Part shown: positions 11,421 to 21,650 of the stretch, one piece after another
Layout of the letters: each line of letters starts with the position of its first letter
Position numbering within the stretch: position 1 is the stretch's first letter
Assembly (NCBI GenBank): GCA_032622095.1
Contig: CP136061.1
Coordinates: 25,732,991 to 25,796,990 of the forward strand
From: Siphonodentalium dalli
Lineage: Eukaryota; Mollusca; Scaphopoda; Gadilida; Siphonodentaliidae
Reading direction: 5' to 3'
DNA length: 64,000 nucleotides
Notes under the pieces: model-generated
What the model was told of the DNA's origin: nothing
Database searches by the model: none
Seen by the model: only the letters and a program-made list of their open reading frames with translations
Position numbers and translations under genes: made by a program

Positions 11421-11799
11421 CGATTAACATTTGGATGTTTTTTGTGTGTATTTCTTGACCACCATATGATGCATTCTTCCTAAATGTTATATGTACCAAA
11501 ATGTTATATGTACCAAGCCTCTACCAATTACTGGTCAATTGTTTTGAACATTAGTACATATATTTACCACTATGGTAACTTATACACATGCAAATGCGAG
11601 CTTTGTTGGATTTTGTTCAGTAAAGCTATCCTCATTGTTCAACTTAGATATAATGATCGGAAACATGCATGTACTGAATTGTTTCTAAGTTTGATCTTTA
11701 AAACTTGACACACTATGCTTGCTATATGCCATTGACGAGAGCCTGTCCGCATATGAATATGAACTCGGTCTGCATGGTGTAATTTGTTTTCGTATAGTG

Positions 11800-12200
11800 T
11801 TATGGCTATCCTTAAATGGCTGCCAAAATGGTGGCCAAAACCTGGAAAATGGTAAATATTGCCCCAGCATGCCATGTAATCGCTTACAAGTTGTGATTGA
11901 CGAATACAATTGGCTATGCTGTCTACATTAAATTTTAGCATTTCTGATGCACATTTGTTAAGTGTTACTAATGTAACCAATGACATTGCCAGAATTATTG
12001 GATTTTTATATCACAAAACTTGACATCAAAATTGGCAAAAATTAACTTTTCGAGTCTGGACCATTTATTCAAGTAAATGGGACTATCTTTGGTATCAAAG
12101 ATGTTTATTGATTTTGGTCTGTCTTAAATGCGTCACACTAATGTGTTTTTCGACAACATTACTCAAGATGGCTTCCAAAATGGCAACCACATTTGGTAAT
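11800..12200 (+). repeat. ATGGC-rich dispersed repeat, copy 1
   Basis: It shares with 27760-28140 the sequence order AAATGGCTGCCAAAATGG, ATTGCCCCAGC, AATCGCTTACAAGTTG, TATTGGATTTTTAT(A/G)TCACAAA, then AAGATGGCTTCCAAA(A)TGGCAACCA. It is non-coding. This type of sequence is common in invertebrate intergenic DNA (general knowledge, not checked here). Confidence 0.65.
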
Positions 12201-12499
12201 TTAGTTTTACACATATCCCGAGTAGTATTCTCTGTTCCCAAGAGTTAGCAAATTGTAACTCACTTGGTTAGTAACCATATTACTTAATCCACTGACTACT
12301 ACGTGTTTGATTCTCGTGGTCCCTGTACCTTCTGGGGCATGATTAATTCATTTAAATGATGTACTGAAGTGTGGACTTTTGCTAAAAATGTCTTTTGGGA
12401 CTCTGGCCATATATTTTAACGGAAAGGGCAGAATGTCTAAACGGAACAGAGTGAAACCATATTAGCATAAAAAATCAACTTAATTGTATGGTATATATC
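12201..12499. other. Unassigned non-coding stretch
   Basis: Nothing recognisable on either strand. Confidence 0.4.
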
Positions 12500-13290
12500 A
12501 AAATGGTATAGCCAGGGAGTTATTGTATGGTCATGAATGGAGCGAAGGAGGAGCCTATACGGTGATGGGGTGGTGTGTCCATGGTGAGATGTATATGTAT
12601 ACAAGGGGTGTCTGTATGGTCATGTGTCAGGTGATTAGCCATACAAGGATTATGTGTATGGTTATTGGAGTGGTGTATTCAGTATAGTACACTAGTTAGT
12701 TATTGTATGTCTCTTTCTTCAGTCTGTATCATGACATTAACCATTGCCCGTATGATTTGACTTCTGAAAGTTTGAGGCGTTGGCAGCATTTCACTGATTG
12801 TACCACATTTTTGTGTGGTACAATTCCGAATATCTAGAATTGTACCACAAAACGACATTCGTGTCTCCATGGGTATACACGATACTGACCAATCGGGACG
12901 AGCCTTGTATGTATGATTAGGCAAGGTCGTATTACAAGTATATATAGTGACTGTATGGTAATGTGTGGGATATACATGCCTACATTGGGTGACTATTGTC
13001 ACGGATGGGTGTATATGTATGCATATGTTGGCTGTATGATCACGTGTCGGACTGCGGGTGTATGCATATATAGCATATAATATAGGGAGTGGTTGTATGC
13101 TTATGTACAATGTATATAGGTGTACATGGAATGACTGTATCATGATTCTTGAAGTGTAAATGCATACCTGGAGCATAGCTGGATGGTCTTTGGTGGTGTA
13201 TGGGTATATATGAAGTGCCCATGTGGTCATGGTTGCATGGCCATGGTTGCATATGTGATGTATATGCATCTCTACCATATTACGTTATGG
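12500..13290 (+). repeat. Degenerate GTATATGTAT-rich minisatellite, copy 1
   Basis: Loose tandem units of roughly 45-60 bp contain GGTGTATATGTAT(A/G), a gap, then GTATGGTCATG. The same family recurs inverted at 16240-16495 and again in plus orientation at 18180-19010. The long minus-strand ORF (12700-13278), rich in H, I, Y and T, is a by-product of the repeat. Confidence 0.6.
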
Positions 13291-13299
13291 GGTGTAATG

Positions 13300-13728
13300 T
13301 TATGTATACATATTACGTGATGTCATTGATGAACAATGGGGAGCTTCACCATGAATTATATTCCTAATAGGTGTATTACCGCATATTATGTCAAAGGGAC
13401 ACAATGCATTCTTTGTGAATATTAAAGGGAGACAATGCGCCGAATCTAGAACCGTTTCTCGGTTATACGCTGCATATTCGTATCGCCCGAATATATCTTT
13501 CTTCGTTCCTGACATAACTCCGTGTTTACTATTCTTATGTCTTTGTAGATTGTAGTTCGTCGATAAGATCTTTCTGCATAATTGGCAAATATTTAATCGT
13601 GTATTTTGGCTTGACGGAAATAAAGCGTGATCCAACCGAAAAATCGTAATTTTATTCCCAATGATTTTAGAAATTAGAGACACTCGGTAATCGGTCGGTG
13701 TCAAGGCCGTTAATTGTGCATAAATCAT
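13300..13728 (-). CDS. Single C2H2 zinc-finger ORF, hypothetical
   Basis: A 142-codon open frame on minus. It starts MIYAQLTALTPTDYRVSLIS and contains one classical C2H2 finger, CQLC...LQRHKNSKH (C-x2-C-x12-H-x4-H), near residues 48-69. The last 50 or so codons run into the inverted arm shared with 16085-16495, so the C terminus is repeat-derived. No second finger and no transposase or integrase domain is visible. It may be an exon of a mobile-element protein or a broken host zinc-finger gene. Function unknown. Confidence 0.35.
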   Translation of the reverse strand: MIYAQLTALTPTDYRVSLISKIIGNKITIFRLDHALFPSSQNTRLNICQLCRKILSTNYNLQRHKNSKHGVMSGTKKDIFGRYEYAAYNRETVLDSAHCLPLIFTKNALCPFDIICGNTPIRNIIHGEAPHCSSMTSRNMYT

Positions 13729-14104
13729 AGATGTACTAAACTGTTAAACTACTGAAAGGGTGTGCCTTTGAATGCAGAAAATCGGGAAATAGGTAACTGA
13801 GGTGTGGCAGATGCAAACCAAATGCAACAAACAGTCTATGACATTTAAATAAAAAATATGAAGTGTTTTCCATGTTACTGACATTGAAAAAAATCTCCCT
13901 GTTTTTAACTAAATTTTCCTAAATCTCCCTGTTTTTAACTAAATTTTCCTATTTCTGAGGACAAATCTCCCTATTTCCAATTATGAAAGTAAACAGGTCT
14001 GATATAAATAGATATATACTATAAAAAGGTACATACATATATCAAATATATCAACAATGGTTCAGAAATTTAAATATACATTGTACTAGTATATATATAT
14101 ATAT

Positions 14105-14850
14105 AAACCAGCCGATGAGCCCGACGTTATCCGGGCTATTCAAAAACCAAATTTCAAGTCGATAGCTCTACCCAGCCCGACGTTGTCCGGGCTATTCAAA
14201 AACCAAATGTCAAGTCGATAGCTCTACCCGTTTCCGAGATCTGGTCTGCGCATGCGCGAAGCTGGCGTCGCACGGGCTCGGCGACCCGATAAAATTCGTA
14301 TCCGGGGCAAGATACATTCACATACCAAATTTCAAGTCGATAGCTCCACCCGTTTCCGAGATCTCGTCTGCGCATGCGCGAAGCTGGCGTCGCACGGGCT
14401 CGGCGACCCGATAAAATTTATATCCGGGGCAAGATACATTCACATACTAAATTTTATGTCGATAGCTCCACCCGTTTCCGAGATCTCGTCTGCGCATGCG
14501 CGAAGCTGGAGTCGCACGGACTCGGCGACCCGATAAAATTCGTATCCGGGGCAAGATACATTCACATAGCAAATTTCAAGTCGATATCTCCACCCGTTTC
14601 CGAGATCTCGTCTGCGCATGCGCGAAGCTGGCGTCGCACGGGCTCGGCGACCCGATAAAATTCGTATCCGGGGCAAGATACATTCACATACCAAATTTCA
14701 AGTCGATAGCTCCATCAGTTTCCGAGATCTCGTCTGCGCATGCGCGAAGCGGTGGCCGCACGGGCTCGCCAATACGACAACGACCACCGCCTGGTCAAAC
14801 TACACACACGTACCAAGTTTCGTCCCGATCGGTCGATATAATTCTGATAT
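14105..14850 (-). repeat. 122-bp tandem repeat array (CTAG family, array 1)
   Basis: Copies recur every 122 bp, as shown by GCGCATGCGCGAAGCTGG at about 14250, 14372, 14494, 14616 and 14738. The left edge is the hairpin GCCCGACGTTATCCGGGC (14119-14136). The right edge is the CCAAGTTTCGTCCCGATCGG block. Because 122 is not a multiple of 3, successive copies rotate reading frame, which produces staggered ORFs of about 95 codons; these are not genes. Confidence 0.85.
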
Positions 14851-15019
14851 ATCCCTATATGATGTAGGGATAGTACAATTTCATATATTTATGTCATTCT
14901 TTCTTTCAGATTTGATGTACGGGTAGTATAATGTGATAATTGGTCATTCTTTATAGTGGAATCCATTAGTTTATATCAAAACAATGTTCTCCTTAGATTT
15001 TCTTAACCTGGGAAGGTAT

Positions 15020-15950
15020 AATAACCCATGCTAACTATGGGCATTATCCCCATAACAAAAATAAAAAATAAAAATAAAACCCTCGCTCCATCGATTCTCA
15101 AAAAAAATTGCCCGAGAATCAAAATACTTTTTTTTGGCCCAAAGTTTTAACATTTTTTTTATTTTTGTAAGTTTTTAATCTTTTTTTGAAATTTTGAAGT
15201 TTAAAATTTTGTTCTGTGTCCTTTTAACATTCATCCACAGTGAGTGCCGAGTGGATATAATAATGAATGGGATGCTGATGAAGTGATGAGAAAATTCAAG
15301 AAACTCCTAGAAATAAATCTAACGGTCGAAGATTCAGGCAATGATTAAATTTCAATAAACTTCATCAAAATGTTATTCTCGTCTTCGTTATATATTCATA
15401 TTTGGGTGGGAGAGAAGATATACGAGATATACTTATTGATAAAAGGTACATTAAGAGCCCGAAAATTTGAAGTTTTAAAATTGGTAAAATGTTATCTTCA
15501 TTCGTGAACAATTTGAAAGTTTTTTTTTTGGAAATAATTTAGAAGTTTTTGGAAATAAATTTTGTTTAAATTTTGTTAAATTTTTAAATTTTTTTATTTT
15601 TGAAAAAAAAAAAAAAATGGAAAATTTAAATTTATTTTCAATTTAGATAAAATGTTATCTTAATTCGTGAACAATTTGAAAGGTTTTTTTTTGGAAATAA
15701 TTTAGAAGTTTTTTGGAAATAATTTTTTTTTTTTATTTTTGTACATTTAAATTTTGTTTAAATTTTTGAAAAATTTTAAAGTTTTTTATTTTTGAAAAAA
15801 AAAAAAAAAATGGAACATTTAAATTTATTTTCAATTTAGGAATTTTTTAAGTTTTAACCTTTTTGTTTTTATTTTTGAAAAAAATTAAGTTTTGTAAGTT
15901 TTCAATCTTTTTTGGAAATTTTGAAGTTTAAAATTTTGTACTGTGTCCTT
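15020..15950. repeat. Long A/T-homopolymer-rich block with internal duplication
   Basis: Runs of T and A dominate. A unit with ATGTTATCTT(C/A)ATTCGTGAAC and TTTGGAAATAATTTAGAAG occurs at about 15486-15620 and again at 15650-15800. A pair of TTTTGAAATTTTGAAGTTTA-like blocks lies at 15185 and 15915. No coding potential. Confidence 0.7.
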
Positions 15951-15954
15951 TTAA

Positions 15955-16150
15955 CTTGCACCCACTGCGAGTGCCGTGTGTCCCTTTAACATTCATCTAA
16001 AGTGAGTGCCGAGTGTCCCTATGAGCACCTCGTGTCACTTTAACATTATCATGCCGAGAGTGCCGTCCCTTTAACATTCACGCATTGCGAGCGCATTGTC
16101 TCCCTTTAATATTCACACATAATGCATTGTGTCCCTTTAACATATATGCG
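15955..16150 (+). repeat. Degenerate ~45-bp tandem repeat (GTCCCTTTAACATTCA)
   Basis: Four to five loose units contain TGTCCCTTTAACATTCA(C/T) followed by (T/G)GCGAGTGCC-like sequence. Fragments in reverse complement occur near 13395-13440, so the array overlaps the inverted arm. Confidence 0.6.
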
Positions 16151-16494
16151 GTAATACACCTATTAGGAATATAATTCAGGGTGAAGCTCCCCATTGTTCA
16201 TCAATGACATCACGTAATATACATAACATTACACCCCATAACTTAATATGGTAGAGATGCCTATACATCACATATGCAACCATGACCATGCAACCATGAC
16301 CACACTGGCACTTCATATATACCCATACACCACCAAAGACCATCCAGCTATTCTCCAGGTATGCATGTACACTTCAAGAATCATGATACAGTCATTCCAT
16401 GTACACCTATATACATTGCACATAAGCATACACCATTCCCTATATATGCATACACCCGCAGTCCCACACGTGATCATACAGCCAACATATAATC

Positions 16495-16660
16495 ACGAAA
16501 CGCTCTTTAAATTTGGAGAACCCCTTAAAAGAGGGGTTAAAGTTAAATTTCAGCGTAGCTCCATATCTAATATCAATAAGTGTGTGAATATGTACATATG
16601 TGCAAAGTTTCATGCTTTAGTCACAATTTGAACAATTGCCTTGAACTTTTTACTTAATCT
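16495..16660. other. Unassigned non-coding stretch
   Basis: Nothing recognisable, apart from GAAACGCTCTTTAAA near 16498, a motif seen in scattered form elsewhere in the window. Confidence 0.4.
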
Positions 16661-16669
16661 ACTCCACTA

Positions 16670-16935
16670 CACAGGAATGTGGCGGTATCGGCGTCGGTGT
16701 GCCCTGGGCAGAGTACGAACGGGTATATATACTGTCGGTGTCGGTGTGTCCGGGACTGAGTACACTTACATGTATACATAAAGCACGCCGTATATACGGG
16801 CATGTGTCGGTGTCGGTGTGCCCTGGGCAGAGTATAAACGAATATATATGTATATGGCACACACATATAGAGTTGGGTTCTGAGATACTTCAGTAAACAG
16901 TAACCATACTTGCGCATGTCGGTGTCGGTGTCCTA
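16670..16935 (+). repeat. GTCGGTGTCGGTGTG-containing tandem repeat
   Basis: Three to four units of unequal length share GTCGGTGTCGGTGTGCCCTG, then GGGCAGAGTA(C/T). Short ORFs on both strands derive from the repeat. Confidence 0.65.
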
Positions 16936-16960
16936 CGTACACATATAGCTATATATACTA

Positions 16961-18055
16961 GCTGATGGGCCCGACGTTGTCCGGGCTATTCAAAAACCAA
17001 ATTTCAAGTCAATAACTCCACCCGTTTCCGAGATCTGGTCTGCGCATGCGCAAAGCTGGCGTCGCACGGGCTCGGCGACCCGATAAAATTCTCGTATTCG
17101 GGGCAAGATACATTCACATACCAAATTTCAAGTCGATAGCGCCACCCGTTTCCGAGATCTCGTCTGCGCATGCGCGAAGCTGGCGTCGCACGGGCTCAGC
17201 GACCCGATAAAATTCGTATTCGGGGCAAGATACATTCACATACCAAATTTCAAGTCGATAGCTCCATCCGTTTCCGAGATCTCGTCTGCGCATGCGCTGC
17301 ATGGGCGTCGCACGGGCTCGCCAATACGACAACGACCACCGCCTGATCAAACTACACACACGTACCAAGTTTCGTCCCGATCGGTCGAGAATCGTAGATT
17401 TGTATTAATGACAGACAGACAGACAAACAGACAGACAGAGGTCTTCAAAATATATATGAGATATGTTTGTATGTCTGTCTGTATGTCATTGATACAAATC
17501 TACAATTCTCGACCGATCGGGACGAAACTTGGTACGTGTGTGTAGTTTGACCAGGCGGTCGTCAACGTCGTATTGGCGAGCCCGTTCGGAGCCCGCTTCG
17601 CGCATGCGCAGACGAGATCTCGGAAACGGGTGGAGCTATCGACTTGAAATTTGCTATGTGAATGTATCTTGCCCCGGATACGAATTTTATCGGGTCGCCG
17701 AGCCCATGTGACGCCAGATTCGCGCATGCGCAGACGAGATCTCGGAAACGGGTGGAACTATCGACTTGAAATTTGCTATGTGAATGTATCTTGCCCCGGA
17801 TACGAATTTTATCGGGTAGCCGAGCCCATGTGACGCCAGATTCGCGCATGCGCAGACGAGATCTCGGAAACGGGTGGAGCTATCGACTTGAAATTTGGTA
17901 TGTGAATGTATCTTGCCCCGGATACGAATTTTATCGGGTCGCCGAGCCCGTGCGACTCCAGCTTCGCGCATGCGCAGACCAGATCTCGGAAACGGGTAGA
18001 GCTATCGACTTGAAATTTGGTTTTTGAATAGCCCGGACAACGTCGGGCTCATCGG
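16961..18055. repeat. Head-to-head pair of 122-bp repeat arrays
   Basis: The left half (16961-17400) runs from CTAG plus the hairpin GCCCGACGTTGTCCGGGC into 122-bp units and ends in CCGATCGGTCGAGAATCGTA. The right half (17495-18055) is the same series inverted, ending in a matching hairpin and TTAG. A (ACAG)n/(TGTC)n microsatellite lies at the centre (17410-17490). The whole is an approximately 1.1-kb palindrome made from two copies of one CTAG-ended element. Confidence 0.8.
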
Positions 18056-18056
18056 T

Positions 18057-18076
18057 TAGTATATATATATATATAT

Positions 18077-18110
<34 letters not shown>
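18057..18110. repeat. (TA)n microsatellite
   Basis: Uninterrupted AT dinucleotides immediately follow the CTAG-type terminus, consistent with insertion into TA-rich targets. Confidence 0.85.
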
Positions 18111-18116
<6 letters not shown>

Positions 18117-18179
18117 CCGTGTCGATAATATATATGGAGAAATATATATGATTTCGTGTATTCTTACATGAAGGACCTA

Positions 18180-19010
18180 CCATATGTGGTATGTATGTGC
18201 ATCTTTGCTGTTGGTGCATTGTCACTAAGGGGTATATATGTATACAGGGAGTCGCTGTATGATCATGGATCGGATGTATGAGTATACAGCGAATGGCTGA
18301 ATTGTCATGCGTGAGGTGTATGCAAGTTTGGAGTATACAAATGGCCATGTGGTATTGGTGTATCCATTCAATGCTGAGGTGTATATGTATACATTGAATG
18401 ACTCTATGGCCATGTGTGGGGTGTATATGTATATCTTGAGTGGCTATATGGCATGTATGTGGCAAATAGGTATTAGGGAGATACCATATGGCCGATGGTG
18501 AGGTGGTGTAAATGGTACGGGTATGTCTTGAAGGATCGTATGGCAATTAGTGAGGTGACCATGCATGACCACTGGTGAGGTATATATGTATACCTGGAGT
18601 GACTTTATATGCATGGGTGGGGTGCATATGTATATCTTTAGTGGCTATATGACCAATGGTGATGTGAATTGGTAAACAATGATTGACTATATGACCACGA
18701 ATGTGGTTATGAGTATACAGCGAGTGGCTGAGTTGTCATGCGTGAGGTGTTTTTGCAAGCCTGGGTGTATGAATGGTCGTGTGAGTGGGGTATTGGTATA
18801 TATAGAACGTCTGTATGGCCATTGGTGATGCGTATATGTGTACTTGGAGTGACTCTATTGTTATGGTGTGGTGTATATGTATAGCTTGAGTGACTACATG
18901 GCCATGGGTGTGGCAACAATATATACATGGAGTAATTGTATGGCCAATGATGAAGCGAATATGTATACATGAAGTGATTATTTGATATTTTGATATTAGC
19001 TATGTGATAT
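18180..19010 (+). repeat. Degenerate GTATATGTAT-rich minisatellite, copy 2
   Basis: Loose units of about 45-60 bp contain GGTGTATATGTATA, GAGTGACT and TATGGCCATG. This is the family of 12500-13290. Two sub-blocks (18270-18440 and 18705-18880) resemble each other closely. Confidence 0.65.
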
Positions 19011-19878
19011 ATGTGATACAAAATTGTTTATCAAAACATGTGGAAATACAACTATTCATCCCAGTTCATCCCAGTTTGAATAATACTGCTGATACCAAAC
19101 ATAACCATGATATACCAATGGCAGGCTGGTAGCCACTGCCTGAAGTAATAGGCTTCGTAATAATTGGGAATAACATATGGATGGATAGCCCAATCTCACT
19201 TCTTTTTTGCTCACGATATCAGTGACGATAAAAATCTTTGTTACTGTGATTAACATTGCAAGCTGATCCACATTAACTTGGAAAACAATTTGAAATTGTT
19301 CAAGCTGGCCCGGCTGGCCTTCAATTTATATGTTAAGATTTTATGTTTTACGTTGTCAAAAGTCTATTTTATTCCATTATGTATTATATCTTTATTTCCA
19401 TGTCCCATATGGTCAAGTGCATGTTATTTCATTTTATCTCTTATTTTCAGCTGAGTTCTGCATAGTTATTCTTATTTTATTGTATCAGTGGATGGAACCC
19501 TGATTAAATTTTATTTTTCCAATAGAGCAGTTGCTTGTTCTATCAAGTTGAATTTGGGTTATTGTTGGCCACTGTTCAACTGATCCAACTTCTGATGACC
19601 TCTATATATATTATAGCATTGCTATTAACTATATATGACCTGTTTCTGTTCAAAACACGTCAAAATAAGACTCAATAGCAGAAATGGAAAAAAGATGTGG
19701 CACAAGGAAAAAACTGCTTTTCGGACCCGAGAGACACCCACCCACCCCATCATACGTGCCTGAAAAAAATTTCCGACCCCCCCCCCCTGGTAAGGTGAGA
19801 ATTTACTTTTTTTTTACTAAGTTGGTGTCAAATCGGGTACAGCATTTTAAGCCGGGAAAATTAATTCTGAATCCCTGC
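19011..19878. other. Unassigned non-coding stretch
   Basis: No gene recognised. A C-homopolymer lies at about 19779-19788. Confidence 0.45.
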
Positions 19879-20078
19879 TAACAGCGAGATATGAATTCCG
19901 CGCACCGCCTGGAAATCAATTCACGCGGGATTCGGGCCATTTCAAGGCGGCGCGCGGAGTTCGTATCCCGCTGTTAGATATGAATTCCGCGCACCGCCTG
20001 AAAATTAATTCGCGCGGAATTCGGGCCATTTCAAGGAATGCTATATAGCTGTGCGCGGAGTTCACATCCCGCTCTTAC
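19879..20078. repeat. Two tandem GC-rich hairpins
   Basis: Unit 1 (about 19880-19975) starts AACAGCGAGATATGAATTCC and ends in a near reverse complement (GGAGTTCGTATCCCGCTGTT). Unit 2 (about 19976-20078) repeats this with ATATGAATTCCGCGCACCGC and GGAGTTCACATCCCGCTCTT. Each folds into a long stem. They lie about 380 bp left of the complete transposon. Confidence 0.7.
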
Positions 20079-20199
20079 CATGGAATCGGGATGTATTCCC
20101 CCGTCTTAAAAATGCTCTAATACTGATGAATACTGACCGACATACCGACATTTATTTCATAAGCACAAGACACAGGAAATCTCCGGAATATAGAATGGT

Positions 20200-20455
20200 G
20201 ATTGAGCTTGATGAATATTTATTCTGGGTTTTTAGTATTCGAGTTACACGTGTGGAGACCGGCGTATAATAGATATGTAAATTTTCGTCTTCAGCGTTTT
20301 TAACTCTCGAATGTTGGATGAGCTCGATCAATATTCATTCTGGGTTTTGAGTATTCGAATTACACGTATGTGGACCGCGAACTCCCCGGAGTATGGTAGA
20401 TATGTAAATTTTCGTCTTCAGCGCTTTTCACTCTCGAATATTGGGTGAGCTCGAT
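20200..20455 (+). repeat. Tandem ~123-bp duplication hit by the transposon
   Basis: Two units share TTATTCTGGGTTTT or CATTCTGGGTTTT, ATTCGA(G/A)TTACACGT, ATATGTAAATTTTCGTCTTC and a final GAGCTCGATC. Related pieces occur at 25863-25905 and 26915-26995. The 4.9-kb element inserted just after the second unit. Confidence 0.7.
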
Positions 20456-20461
20456 CCTTAT

Positions 20462-20912
20462 GGTTACACTGGTGTAAATACTATAGCCAGCTCCCCCTGC
20501 GGTTGCGGGAGGAGTATAGAGTTTCACAGTTAAAACACTCTGGGCTGTGATTGGTTGCATGAATTAAATGTAAACTGTTGACAAAAATTCAAGGAATCAT
20601 TCTCCCACAAACTTCATTTGCCAAGAGGCCCATTCATTAAAGGTGAAGTCTGTTGTGGCTGTTTAGAAATTTTAAGTGTGATTGAAAAAATGACAATATT
20701 TTTTTAGTGCGGAACTGACCCTAGTCATGAAAAAACGAAAATTTGAAGTGGATTCCCTGCTAGACGGTGTTGATTTTTTTATTGGGAAAGTTTCCACAGA
20801 TGTCAAGCTCACATAATCCGAAGGCAGTTTGAACAGTTTCCATTTGACCTCTGATGCAGATCAACAAACGTTAACATTGAAGCCTATGGGAAATATTTAC
20901 ACCAGTGTAACC
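20462..20912 (+). repeat. Left 451-bp terminal direct repeat
   Basis: The repeat is bounded by a perfect 19-bp inverted repeat of its own. Its inner edge is GTGTAACC|TAAAGG, and the nuclease start codon lies only 28 bp further in. It may supply that gene's promoter (inference). No ORF of note lies within it. Confidence 0.9.
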
Positions 20913-20940
20913 TAAAGGTATTTATCCAGTTCCTGATAGC

Positions 20941-21381
20941 ATGTCCCAAATCCAATTTTTAAACACACATTTAAGAATAAACATGGAGGAGAGTCAATTT
21001 TATGATTTTTACAATGCGAAATTATCCGAAAAATCGAGATTTGAGGGGTTGTTCGACTGTCGCGTTTGGACAGGTCGGACAAGAAAGGACGGTTATGGAT
21101 ATTTATATGTCAAGTTCCCTTCGAGTTATAATTCTGAGCCCGGTCAGCCGAGAAAGGATTGGGGTGTCCACCGAATAGCATTCGTCATAAAACACAGACT
21201 CGCGATGTCTCCACCCGCCTATTACCCTGGCAGCCTCGAACTTAGTCACATATGCCATAGGAAGACATGTGTAAATCCCGACCACATTGTTATGGAAAGC
21301 CATGAAAAAAATGTTGAACGACGCCATTGCGAGGGACAGAAATATTGCACTAGGGCACATAGACCCTTTTGTCTGATTTGA
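20941..21381 (+). CDS. His-Me-finger (I-PpoI-like) zinc-binding nuclease of the transposon
   Basis: 146 residues from ATG 20941; a second in-frame ATG lies at residue 15. Seen: FDCRVWTG, then KDGYGYLYVKFPS, WGVHRIAFVIKH, LELSHICHRKTCVNPDHIV, and MESHEKNVERRHC followed by C and H/C near the end. The order C..W.G..DGYG..HR..LSH.C....C.NP.H....S.E.N..R..C fits the zinc-binding loop and His-Me/HNH catalytic region of I-PpoI-type homing endonucleases. The likely general-base His is in LSHIC and the metal-binding Asn in the following CVNPDH..HEKN segment. Known family role: double-strand or nicking DNA cleavage with structural zinc. Inferred role: cutting at donor or target during spread of this element. 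Its stop codon is 20 bp from the end of the convergent transposase tail. The frame is intact. Confidence 0.75.
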   Translation: MSQIQFLNTHLRINMEESQFYDFYNAKLSEKSRFEGLFDCRVWTGRTRKDGYGYLYVKFPSSYNSEPGQPRKDWGVHRIAFVIKHRLAMSPPAYYPGSLELSHICHRKTCVNPDHIVMESHEKNVERRHCEGQKYCTRAHRPFCLI

Positions 21382-21401
21382 GTTAAAGAGAAAGGTACAT
21401 T

Positions 21402-21650
21402 TCACCTCCTTGGTTTAACCCTTTTCCACTTGGATGACTTAGTGTATGTGTGTTCCTTTAACTGTTTGGGACATGCTTCAGGTGGAATCATGATATCCTT
21501 CTGATAGGCAATTTCCTCACTATGTTTGTCGTAGAGAGCATATAACTTTGCCCTCCTGTCCACTCTTGCCCGTTTGGACTTTTTGGTCATTTTATATGAT
21601 CTCAAGTCATTTCCAGCCTTCTGCACTGCTGCAAGTCTTTTGGACACTTT
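21402..21650 (-). pseudogene. Frame-shifted C-terminal tail of the transposase
   Basis: A second minus frame overlaps the last codons of the transposase and encodes VSKRLAAVQKAGNDLRSYKM, followed by a strongly basic stretch (KKSKRARVDRR). Related transposases have a basic tail of this type after the catalytic domain. The main frame instead ends in CPKDLQQCRRLEMT. A one-base loss in the AAA run around 21651-21653 would explain the switch. It could also be a short unrecognised intron or programmed frameshifting. Confidence 0.5.

Larger units (their letters stand above)
13026..16495. repeat. Region bounded by ~400-bp inverted arms
   Basis: The left arm (about 13026-13440) and right arm (about 16085-16495) are reverse complements at high similarity. 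Matching blocks include CTCTACCATATTACGTTATG, TGATGTCATTGATGAACAAT and the GGTGTATTACCGCATAT box. Between them lie a C2H2 zinc-finger ORF, a 122-bp repeat array and a T-rich block. It could be a large foldback element or an old inverted duplication later invaded by repeats. No transposase was recognised inside. Confidence 0.55.

Noticed and set aside
12700-13278. 192-codon minus-strand ORF rich in His, Tyr, Ile and Thr
   Set aside because: It translates the GTATATGTAT-rich minisatellite. No domain, and similar ORFs occur wherever this repeat occurs.
14252-14926. Repeated ~95-codon ORFs starting MREAGVARARRPDKI
   Set aside because: Their starts are exactly 122 bp apart, following the tandem repeat, and the same series appears inverted at 17500-18027.
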